Assembly (NCBI GenBank): GCA_964427185.1 | Contig: CAYRSN010000054.1 | Location: forward strand, 1 to 5,547 | Origin: Sulfurivirga sp964427185 | Lineage (GTDB): Bacteria; Pseudomonadota; Gammaproteobacteria; Thiomicrospirales; Thiomicrospiraceae | Direction of reading: 5' to 3' | DNA: 5,547 nucleotides | In this document: in pieces, positions 1 to 5,472 of the stretch | Layout: each line of letters opens with the position of its first letter | Numbering within the stretch: position 1 is the first letter of the stretch | Notes under the pieces: model-generated | What the model saw: only the letters and a program-made list of their open reading frames with translations | Databases searched by the model: none | Told to the model about the DNA's origin: nothing | Position numbers and translations under genes: made by a program

Positions 1-64
1 GAGTAAAGTAGTGGTGAGCAACTGACGGCGGGAAACATGCTTGCTGGGTACAGGCGGGTAGCGG

Positions 65-1240
65 TCAGGCGTTTTGCTTTGCGGAGGCGGCATTGTCGCC
101 TGGGTCTTTTTCATGGGAAGCTGCCTCATTTTGTGTGGCATGCTTTCCATTATAGGCTTCCGGCTGAGGCTTTTCTAAAGCATTCATTTCCGCTTCGATT
201 TTGTCAAACTCGGCATCCCAGTCGAATTCATCATCAATTTTGGTGGATTTGTTTTCACTGTCTGCCTGAAAAGTCTGGTCTGCTGCCGGCTCTGAGGGTT
301 TCGGCAGGCCGTTTTCATCGAAAGCGATCGTTTCTGCGGGAGACTGTACGGCCAGGGTACCAGTAGCGGTTGCCTGTTGAGCGGTGGCTGCTGGTGCGGC
401 AGGTGCCGGAGCTTGCGGTGCTGAGCCACTGCCGCCAGAAGGAGGGGTGTCCGGAGGAGTGGGAGGCTCATCTCCACCGGTTTCTTCCGGTTCATCGTCT
501 TTACGGCGACGGATGATCAGGGCTCCAATCCATACCCCCAGTTCATACAGCAGCCACATGGGGACTGCCAGCAGGGTTTGGGAAATAATATCCGGTGGTG
601 TCAGCAGCATGCCGATAATGAAAGCGCCAACAATAATGTAAGGGCGCATGTGAGAAAGCTTTTCTGGGGTGGTGATGCCGGTGATAATCAGCAGTACGGT
701 TGCAATGGGCACCTCGAAGGCGATGCCGAAAGCGAAGAACATCTTGATGACAAAGTCCAGATAGAGGCTGATATCTGTTGCGACGGTCACACCATCCGGT
801 GTGGTGCTGGTGAGAAACTGGAAGACCAGCGGGAAGACGACGTAGTAAGCAAAGGCTCCCCCAGCATAGAACAGAAAGACACTTGAGCCCAGCAGCGGGC
901 CAATGAGTTTCTTTTCGTGCTCGTATAGCCCGGGGGAGATAAAAGCCCATAGCTGATAGAGAATAACGGGCATGGCCAGGTAAATGGCCAGCACGAGGGA
1001 GAGCTTGAAGGGGGTGAGGAAAGGTGAGGCCACAGCAGTGGCGATCATGCTGGTATCTGACGGCATGTAGCGCATCAGAGGTTCGGCAATGAACAGATAC
1101 AGATCATTGGCAAAAGGAAAAAGCACCAGAAAAAGCACGATCACTGCCAGCACGGCTTTGGTCAGCCGGTTTTTCAGCTCGAGCAGGTGCTCGACCAACG
1201 ACATTTCCTTATCAGTGGGGGGCAGTGTCTGATTGCTCAT
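65..1240 (-). CDS. tatC: Sec-independent protein translocase TatC, with long C-terminal tail
   Basis: Inner-membrane core of the twin-arginine translocase; with TatB it binds the twin-arginine signal peptide of folded export substrates. The first ~245 residues align by eye with E. coli TatC throughout: the N-terminal HLLELKNRL segment (E21 matches E. coli E15), MIATAVASPF, WAFISPGLYEHEKK (F100 and E109 match F94 and E103), the FEVP segment (E176) and LLTPPDIISQTLLA. Six hydrophobic segments are visible, as expected. Residues ~246-391 are an extra cytoplasmic tail: first rich in Pro, Ala, Thr and Glu, then an acidic stretch near 334-356 (KIDDEFDWDAEFDKIEAEM). At 391 residues it is far longer than E. 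coli TatC (258). The ATG overlaps the tatB stop by 4 nt (ATGA) and has no clear Shine-Dalgarno sequence, suggesting translational coupling. The family call is certain; the role of the tail is unknown. Confidence 0.97.
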   Translation of the reverse strand: MSNQTLPPTDKEMSLVEHLLELKNRLTKAVLAVIVLFLVLFPFANDLYLFIAEPLMRYMPSDTSMIATAVASPFLTPFKLSLVLAIYLAMPVILYQLWAFISPGLYEHEKKLIGPLLGSSVFLFYAGGAFAYYVVFPLVFQFLTSTTPDGVTVATDISLYLDFVIKMFFAFGIAFEVPIATVLLIITGITTPEKLSHMRPYIIVGAFIIGMLLTPPDIISQTLLAVPMWLLYELGVWIGALIIRRRKDDEPEETGGDEPPTPPDTPPSGGSGSAPQAPAPAAPAATAQQATATGTLAVQSPAETIAFDENGLPKPSEPAADQTFQADSENKSTKIDDEFDWDAEFDKIEAEMNALEKPQPEAYNGKHATQNEAASHEKDPGDNAASAKQNA

Positions 1241-1719
1241 GTTTTGCTTGTATGTTCAGCCGAAGAAGAGGTGGTTTTATTGCGAGTCTGGTCGGCCGCG
1301 GTGGAAGTTTGAGGCTTCTTTGCTGCCTGCGTAGTGTTGATTTGCGGTTCCGGATCCTGGTTTTCCATGTGCAATGGGGGCGGTTCTTTACCACCGAAAG
1401 AAGGCCGTTGCAGTTGTTTGAAGTCTAAGTCTTCTTGGAGTTCATGTTCTACTTGGCGCAGGTTGCCATAGAGGTCTTGTTGCAGATCCTGTTCAATATT
1501 GCGCAGGGCTTGTGCTTCTTCTTTTAGATCCAGTTCGCGGCGCAGCTCTTCTACGGTTTCGCGCAGGTCGCTTTCTTCTTTGACAGACTGCACAAAACGC
1601 TTGGTTTTGCCGACGAAACGCCCAATCTGGCGGGCGACTTCGGGCATGCGTTCAGGCCCGATCACCAGTAGTGCGATGATCAGGATAAGAAAGAGCTCCA
1701 GTCCGCCAATATCGAACAT
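1237..1719 (-). CDS. tatB: Sec-independent protein translocase subunit TatB
   Basis: Membrane subunit that partners TatC in the signal-peptide receptor complex. The protein has the TatB layout: MFDIGGLELFLI with the conserved Glu at position 8, one transmembrane segment (about 5-20), the GPERMP hinge (21-26), an amphipathic helix (about 25-47), a charged and probably coiled-coil region rich in Glu, Leu and Gln (about 48-102), and a Pro/Gln/Thr/Ser-rich disordered end. MFDIG and Glu8 separate it from TatA, which begins MGISIW here. At 160 residues it is in the usual range. It starts 5 nt after the tatA stop. No purine-rich Shine-Dalgarno sequence is visible before its ATG, unlike tatA, so its translation may depend on reinitiation after tatA. 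It overlaps tatC by 4 nt. Confidence 0.96.
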   Translation of the reverse strand: MFDIGGLELFLILIIALLVIGPERMPEVARQIGRFVGKTKRFVQSVKEESDLRETVEELRRELDLKEEAQALRNIEQDLQQDLYGNLRQVEHELQEDLDFKQLQRPSFGGKEPPPLHMENQDPEPQINTTQAAKKPQTSTAADQTRNKTTSSSAEHTSKT

Positions 1720-1724
1720 AAAAG

Positions 1725-1982
1725 TTAAGCTTTAGGCTGTTGGGCGTCTTGCGGTTTTTTCTCTTCCGCTTTGGCTTCGAAAACTTGGCCTTCTGCCTGC
1801 TGCTGTTTCTCCAGTGCGGCTTTTTCCTGCTCAGCGGCTTTGGCATCTTCGTCTTTAATGGACTGTTTGAAGCCTTTGATAGCCGCACCTAAGTCAGAAC
1901 CTACATTGCGCAGCCGCTTGGCGCCAAACAGTACGAGAACGATTGCCAGAATGATTAAAAGTTGCCAGATGCTAATGCCCAT
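1725..1982 (-). CDS. tatA: Sec-independent protein translocase subunit TatA
   Basis: Small membrane protein that oligomerises with TatBC to let folded proteins cross the inner membrane. The first 40 residues closely match E. coli TatA: MGISIWQLLII, a transmembrane segment (about 4-20), the FGAKRL hinge (19-24), then the amphipathic helix with GSDLGAAIKGFK, including Phe38 (E. coli Phe39). The remaining ~45 residues are a charged Lys/Glu/Gln/Ala tail, normal for the family; total length is 85. The start is fixed by a strong ribosome binding site, AAGGAG, 8 nt before the ATG. It lies 22 nt after the HIT gene and 5 nt before tatB. TatA is needed in excess over TatB and TatC, which fits its being the only tat gene here with a good ribosome binding site (inference). 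Confidence 0.97.
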   Translation of the reverse strand: MGISIWQLLIILAIVLVLFGAKRLRNVGSDLGAAIKGFKQSIKDEDAKAAEQEKAALEKQQQAEGQVFEAKAEEKKPQDAQQPKA

Positions 1983-1990
1983 ATCGGTTT

Positions 1991-1997
1991 CTCCTTT
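1991..1997 (-). promoter_or_regulatory. Strong Shine-Dalgarno sequence of tatA
   Basis: AAAGGAG on the minus strand, with 8 nt between it and the tatA ATG. It is the best anti-SD match seen among the nine genes and contrasts with the lack of any such site before tatB and tatC. It sits in the 22-nt gap after the HIT gene, so tatA can initiate independently. Confidence 0.8.
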
Positions 1998-2004
1998 GGT
2001 TGAA

Positions 2005-2322
2005 TTAGTTGCCCATTAGGTGAATGTGCAGTTGAAAAACTTCCTGACCGCCTTTTTCACCTGTATTGATTTGTGTTTTAAATCCTTCCAGCTCATGCGC
2101 CTGTGCCAGTTGTGGTAGCAGCAGCATCATATGTCCCATCAGGTCTTTATCTTCAGGGGTCAGATCAAACAGGGTAGGGATTTTTTTCTTGGGAATAATC
2201 AGCAGGTGAACGCGGGCTTTGGGGTTGATGTCTTTGATGACGATGCATTTGTCGTCTTCATAGACAATATCCGCAGGGATTTCACGGTCGATGATTTTTT
2301 CAAAAACGGTTTTTTCTTCCAT
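2005..2322 (-). CDS. hinT: HIT (histidine triad) family nucleotide-binding protein, HinT-like
   Basis: Member of the HIT superfamily, closest in layout to the HINT branch, whose members hydrolyse purine nucleoside phosphoramidates; the physiological substrate in bacteria is not settled. The 105-residue protein shows FEKIIDREIPADIVYEDD at the N-terminus, ARVHLLIIPKK (about 36-46), NTGEKGGQ (86-93) and the C-terminal motif QLHIHLM (97-103). The usual H-x-H-x-H-x-x has Gln97 in place of its first His; the central, catalytic His (His99) and the last His (His101) are kept. The protein stops only two residues after the motif. The start at 2322 is chosen over an upstream ATG at 2370 because family similarity begins there and GGAG lies 9 nt upstream; the longer form would overlap hisE. 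It lies between hisE and tatA, a neighbourhood known in beta- and gammaproteobacteria. Confidence 0.92.
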   Translation of the reverse strand: MEEKTVFEKIIDREIPADIVYEDDKCIVIKDINPKARVHLLIIPKKKIPTLFDLTPEDKDLMGHMMLLLPQLAQAHELEGFKTQINTGEKGGQEVFQLHIHLMGN

Positions 2323-2331
2323 TATTGTGTG

Positions 2332-2335
2332 CTCC
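2332..2335 (-). promoter_or_regulatory. Shine-Dalgarno sequence deciding the HIT gene start
   Basis: GGAG on the minus strand, 9 nt before the ATG at 2322. It overlaps a competing in-frame ATG at 2337 (ATGGAG), which has no comparable site of its own. This supports the 105-residue product over the 117- or 121-residue alternatives. Confidence 0.6.
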
Positions 2336-2359
2336 ATGCAACAAACGCTTTTGGCTGTT

Positions 2360-2713
2360 CTAATCCGCACGACCGGGTGGGTGATGCGGATTGTCTGTGT
2401 GTGCTCGGCTGGCTTTTTCTTCCAGGCCGGAAAGGCCGAATCGTCTGGCCAGTTCGTCCAGTACTTGTTGAGAGGACAGGTTTTGCTGCGCTAATAATAC
2501 CATGGTGTGGAACCAGAGGTCAGCCACTTCATAAATCAGGTGCGCCTGATCTCCGTCTTTTGCCGCCATAATGGTTTCGACGGCTTCTTCACCTACTTTT
2601 TTCAGAACTTTGTCCAGCCCGGCTGCATAGAGGCTGGCCACATAGGAGCTGTCCGGATCGGCGCTTTTGCGTTCAGCGAGCACCTGATCCAGCTGCGAGA
2701 GAATATCGTTCAT
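2360..2713 (-). CDS. hisE: Phosphoribosyl-ATP pyrophosphatase HisE
   Basis: Cytoplasmic enzyme that splits pyrophosphate from PR-ATP to give PR-AMP, the second step of histidine synthesis. The MazG-like all-alpha fold is recognisable from KKVGEEAVETIMAAK (38-52) and LIYEVADLWFHTMVLL (59-74), with the metal-binding acidic residues in EEAVE and ExxxD (Glu61 and Asp65). It is a stand-alone HisE, not the HisIE fusion. At 117 residues it is slightly long; the last ten or so residues (NPHHPPGRAD) lie in an inverted repeat and look unlike a conserved end. The ATG overlaps the hisF stop by 4 nt (ATGA), with GAGG 7 nt upstream. The cyclohydrolase gene hisI, usual between hisF and hisE in this order, is missing. 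Confidence 0.96.
   Translation of the reverse strand: MNDILSQLDQVLAERKSADPDSSYVASLYAAGLDKVLKKVGEEAVETIMAAKDGDQAHLIYEVADLWFHTMVLLAQQNLSSQQVLDELARRFGLSGLEEKASRAHTDNPHHPPGRAD
2362..2392 (-). repeat. Inverted repeat (8-bp stem, 15-nt loop) at the end of hisE
   Basis: On the transcript strand AATCCGCA (2392-2385) pairs perfectly with TGCGGATT (2369-2362), with 15 nt between. It covers the last codons and reaches into the hisE stop codon. No run of T follows, so it is not a standard intrinsic terminator. It could be an mRNA-stabilising or processing hairpin between the his genes and the HIT-tat genes, or a REP-like palindrome. The pairing is seen directly; any function is inference. Confidence 0.6.
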
Positions 2714-3483
2714 AGTCTGACCTCAATGCCGTGTGCGGCCATATGCTGTTTGGCCTGTTCAATGGTGTATTCGCCGAAATGAAAAATGGAGGCAGCCAGT
2801 ACGGCATCCGCTCCGCCTTGTTGGATACCTTCGACCAGATGATCCAGGTTGCCGACACCGCCGGAGGCAATGACGGGAATATGCACCCGCTCGGTGATAG
2901 CGCGCATCAGGGAAAGATCAAAGCCTTGTTTGGTGCCGTCTCGATCCATGCTGGTGACAAGTAGCTCGCCTGCGCCCAGTGTCTGCATGCGTTCTGCCCA
3001 GCTGATGGCATCAATGCCTGTGGCTTTACGTCCGCCGTGGGTAAAGATCTCCCAACGTGGCGTTTCGTCCGGTGCATTGACCTGTTTGGCATCAATTGCT
3101 ACAACGATGCACTGGTTGCCAAACAGGTCGGAGGCTTCTTTTACAAAACCCGGATTAAAAATAGCCGCGGTGTTAATGGCTACTTTGTCTGCTCCGGCAT
3201 TGAGCATGCGGCGCACATCTTCTACGGTGCGAATCCCGCCGCCGACTGTCAGCGGAATGAAGACTTCGCTGGCGACAGCTTCTACGACATGTACCATGGT
3301 AGCCCGGTTGTCTGAGCTGGCGGTGATGTCGAGAAAGGTGATTTCATCTGCACCTTCGGTGTTGTAACGGCGGGCGATTTCTACTGGATCACCGGCATCG
3401 CGGATATCCACAAACTGGACGCCTTTGACAACACGGCCATTGTCCACGTCGAGGCAAGGGATAATACGTTTTGCCAGCCCCAT
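2710..3483 (-). CDS. hisF: Imidazole glycerol phosphate synthase, cyclase subunit HisF
   Basis: Cyclase half of IGP synthase: it uses ammonia delivered from HisH to turn PRFAR into imidazole glycerol phosphate and AICAR, linking histidine and purine synthesis. It is a full-length (257 residues) beta/alpha barrel beginning MGLAKRIIPCLDVDNGRVVKG. The two catalytic aspartates are present: Asp12 (first strand) and Asp131 (VVAIDAK), matching Asp11 and Asp130 of the Thermotoga enzyme. Phosphate-binding glycines are seen at GGGIRTVED (81-89) and IASGGV (205-210). The barrel halves and the IPVIASGGV segment also resemble HisA upstream, as expected from their known common origin. It starts inside the hisA stop (TAATG) with GGAG 7 nt upstream, and its own stop overlaps hisE. 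Confidence 0.98.
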   Translation of the reverse strand: MGLAKRIIPCLDVDNGRVVKGVQFVDIRDAGDPVEIARRYNTEGADEITFLDITASSDNRATMVHVVEAVASEVFIPLTVGGGIRTVEDVRRMLNAGADKVAINTAAIFNPGFVKEASDLFGNQCIVVAIDAKQVNAPDETPRWEIFTHGGRKATGIDAISWAERMQTLGAGELLVTSMDRDGTKQGFDLSLMRAITERVHIPVIASGGVGNLDHLVEGIQQGGADAVLAASIFHFGEYTIEQAKQHMAAHGIEVRL

Positions 3484-4226
3484 TATTGTGCTCCGGTTAA
3501 CTGATCAAGCAGCTGCTGGCCTTCGTTAAGATCCAGCGTGCCTTCGTAAATGGCGCGTCCGGTAATGACACCATTGACACCTTTACTGGCTAAAGGTGCC
3601 AGCGCACGTAAATCATCTAAATCAGTAACACCACCTGATGCAATGACGGGTATGGAAATGGCTGAGGCCAGCTTGCCGGTGGCCTCAATATTCACTCCTT
3701 GCATCATGCCGTCACGACCGATATCAGTGTAAATGATGGCTTCAATGCCATCCTGTTCAAAACGTTTGGCCAGCTCAATGACATCAAAATCGGTCACCTC
3801 TGCCCAGCCATTGATGGCGACCTTACCGTCCTTGGCATCCAGGCCGACCATAATATGACCGGGAAAAGCTTTACAGGCTTCTGTGACAAAGCTGGGGGTG
3901 TGGACGGCTTGGGTGCCGATAATGCAATACTGTACGCCGGCATTCAGGTAACTTTCTATGGTCTCCAGGTTGCGAATGCCACCACCGATTTGGATGGGGA
4001 GCTCAGGAAAGCTTTTGCTGACGGATAAAATGGCTGCTTCATTAACAGGCTTGCCTTCAAAGGCACCGTTTAAGTCCACCATATGCAGGCGTCGTGCCCC
4101 GGCATTTCTCCATTTTTCTGCCATAGCGACAATATCGGATGAGAAAATGGTGGCTGCATCCATTTCACCTTGGCGCAGGCGAACACACTGCCCATCTTTC
4201 AGGTCGATTGCAGGGATGAGAATCAT
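3483..4226 (-). CDS. hisA: ProFAR isomerase HisA
   Basis: Catalyses the Amadori rearrangement of ProFAR to PRFAR, the substrate of HisH-HisF. It is a full-length (247 residues) beta/alpha barrel beginning MILIPAIDLKDGQCVRL. Asp8 (IPAIDL) and Asp130 (VGLDAKDG) are the expected catalytic base and acid. Other family marks are DLNGAFEGKP (51-60), GGGIRN (81-86), YTDIGRDGMMQG (166-177) and VIASGGV (194-200), with phosphate-binding glycines. The ATG overlaps the hisH stop by 4 nt, and GGAG lies only 4 nt before it, closer than usual, so coupling to hisH translation is likely. The TAA stop shares one base with the hisF ATG. No odd substitutions were noticed. Confidence 0.98.
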   Translation of the reverse strand: MILIPAIDLKDGQCVRLRQGEMDAATIFSSDIVAMAEKWRNAGARRLHMVDLNGAFEGKPVNEAAILSVSKSFPELPIQIGGGIRNLETIESYLNAGVQYCIIGTQAVHTPSFVTEACKAFPGHIMVGLDAKDGKVAINGWAEVTDFDVIELAKRFEQDGIEAIIYTDIGRDGMMQGVNIEATGKLASAISIPVIASGGVTDLDDLRALAPLASKGVNGVITGRAIYEGTLDLNEGQQLLDQLTGAQ

Positions 4227-4858
4227 AAGGCTCCGTTCCAGTTGATAAAGTTTTTAAGTAGTTTCAGGCCGGCATCGCTGCTTTTTTCAGGATGCGCCTG
4301 AATAGCGAAAATATTGCCTTGGGCGATGGCAGCGGTAAAGGGGTAGCCATAGTCAGTTATGCCTGCTGTCAGGTGATGTTCGGCAGGCTGTACATGATAG
4401 CTGTGCACGAAATAGAAACGGCTGCCATTGGGGATATCGTGCCAAAGCGGGTGAGGCTGCACTTGATCAATTTCATTCCAGCCCATGTGTGGTATTTTTA
4501 GCTTGGTCGTATCGGCAAAGTGAAAAGGTATTACTTCGCCGGGCAGTACATTCAGGCAGTGCACGCCGTCGTTTTCTTCGCTGAAACGCATCAGGATCTG
4601 CATGCCCATGCAGATCCCCAGAAAAGGTTTTTCCTGTGCTGCCTGGCGGATAGCTTGCTCCAAGCCGGTTTCGATTAAATGCTGCATACAGGCTTTTGCC
4701 GCGCCTTGCCCCGGAAAAATAATGGCATCCGCATTATGAATATCTTCTGCCCGCTTGCTGACGGTAATCCGTGTGCCGGCAGGTGCAACGTGTTCAGCGG
4801 CTTTTGAAACCGAACGCAAATTGCCGGAGCCGTAATCTACTACAACCACCTGTTTCAT
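4223..4858 (-). CDS. hisH: Imidazole glycerol phosphate synthase, glutaminase subunit HisH
   Basis: Class I glutamine amidotransferase that releases ammonia from glutamine and passes it through the HisF barrel. The catalytic triad is visible: Cys83 in the nucleophile elbow GICMGMQ (81-87), and His189 and Glu191 in QAHPEKS (187-193). The N-terminus VVVVDYGSGNLRSV and the oxyanion-region FPGQGAA (48-54) are typical; the family more often has PGVGAF and QFHPE at these places, so Gln51 and Ala188 are mild variants. Length 211 is slightly above the usual ~200. The ATG follows the hisB TAG with no gap, and GGGAG lies 7 nt upstream. The Cys83 codons lie inside a perfect 24-nt palindrome. Confidence 0.98.
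   Translation of the reverse strand: MKQVVVVDYGSGNLRSVSKAAEHVAPAGTRITVSKRAEDIHNADAIIFPGQGAAKACMQHLIETGLEQAIRQAAQEKPFLGICMGMQILMRFSEENDGVHCLNVLPGEVIPFHFADTTKLKIPHMGWNEIDQVQPHPLWHDIPNGSRFYFVHSYHVQPAEHHLTAGITDYGYPFTAAIAQGNIFAIQAHPEKSSDAGLKLLKNFINWNGAL
4594..4617. repeat. Palindrome with 11-bp arms inside hisH
   Basis: Arms GGATCTGCATG (4594-4604) and CATGCAGATCC (4607-4617) are perfect reverse complements, with two bases between. In the hisH message this stretch encodes the active-site segment around Cys83 (ICMGMQI). It could fold into a stable hairpin in RNA with a slightly opened loop. The symmetry may simply follow from the codons of this conserved peptide, so function is doubtful. Confidence 0.6.
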
Positions 4859-5446
4859 CTACAGGCTCCCTTTGGTGGATGGAATGGCGTCTCCCATGCG
4901 AGTGTCCCGGCTGATGGCAAAGCGCAGTGCGCGACCGAAGGCTTTGAAAATGGTTTCCGCCTGATGGTGGGCGTTTGTGCCGCGCAGGTTGTCAATGTGC
5001 ACCGTGGCCAGGGCGTGATTAGCAAACCCTTGGAAAAACTCCTGTACCAGCTGGGTATCAAAGCGTCCGATTGTCTGTGCGGTAAAGTCGCAATGAAAAA
5101 AGAGCCCCGGGCGTCCGGAAAGGTCAATTACCACGCGTGATAGGGCTTCATCCAGCGGGACATAAGCATGTCCATAACGGTAAATGCCTTTTTTGTCGCC
5201 AATTGCTTTGTTGATGGCCTGGCCTAACACGATGCCGATATCTTCAACGGTATGGTGATCATCAATATGTGTATCGCCTTTTGCCTCAACAGTCAGGTCG
5301 ATCAGGCCGTGACGAGCCACTTGATCCAGCATGTGCTCTAAAAAAGGCACACCGGTGTTCAGAGAGCTTTTGCCACTACCGTCAAGGTTAACGGTGAGAC
5401 AAATGTGTGTTTCGTTCGTTTTGCGTTCAACTTGTGCACTGCGCAT
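4859..5446 (-). CDS. hisB: Imidazoleglycerol-phosphate dehydratase HisB (monofunctional)
   Basis: Dehydrates imidazole glycerol phosphate to imidazole acetol phosphate, a manganese-dependent step. The protein is a complete 195-residue dehydratase domain with no N-terminal phosphatase domain, unlike the two-domain HisB of E. coli, so histidinol phosphatase must be a separate gene elsewhere. Metal-binding motifs are both present: HHTVE (64-68) and HHQAE (160-164), along with FLEHML (35-40) and the C-terminal RDTRMGDAIPSTKGSL. The start is the first in-frame ATG after an in-frame TAA at 5486-5488, the protein begins with the family-typical MRSAQVERKTNET, and AGGA lies 5 nt upstream. It is the first gene of the cluster in this window, and hisH follows with no gap. 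Confidence 0.98.
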   Translation of the reverse strand: MRSAQVERKTNETHICLTVNLDGSGKSSLNTGVPFLEHMLDQVARHGLIDLTVEAKGDTHIDDHHTVEDIGIVLGQAINKAIGDKKGIYRYGHAYVPLDEALSRVVIDLSGRPGLFFHCDFTAQTIGRFDTQLVQEFFQGFANHALATVHIDNLRGTNAHHQAETIFKAFGRALRFAISRDTRMGDAIPSTKGSL

Positions 5447-5472
5447 AGCGTTCCTGCTAAGAGGTTGGTCAT

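Noticed and set aside
1..38. A minus-strand ATG at 38 downstream of tatC, open to the window edge.
   Set aside because: Only 12 codons are visible, there is no Shine-Dalgarno sequence, and the peptide is not recognisable.
1..68. A terminator after tatC, from CTGAC (22-26) pairing with GTCAG (64-68).
   Set aside because: The stem is 5 bp with a 37-nt loop and no T-run, so it does not support a terminator.
184..495. A 103-codon minus-strand frame inside the tatC tail, considered as a sign of frameshift or overlapping gene.
   Set aside because: The tatC frame is continuous from the membrane domain to its stop, and the alternative frame gives a basic, Pro/Leu/Gln-rich peptide typical of a shadow frame in GC-rich low-complexity DNA.
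2323..2370. Longer HIT protein starting at 2370.
   Set aside because: The extra 16 residues are not family-like, the start would overlap hisE by 11 nt, and a GGAG site supports the ATG at 2322.
2131..2571. A 146-codon plus-strand open frame opposite the HIT gene and hisE.
   Set aside because: It is antisense to two recognised genes, and its content is explained by their reverse complement.
2849..3367. A 172-codon plus-strand open frame opposite hisF.
   Set aside because: It lies fully antisense to an unmistakable hisF with both catalytic aspartates, its peptide has no recognisable family features, and no ribosome binding site stands out.
3483..4226. hisA and hisF sharing IPVIASGGV and an 11-nt identical stretch, considered as a repeat or recent conversion.
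   Set aside because: The two proteins are known paralogous barrels with the same phosphate-binding motif; the match is short and explained by that.
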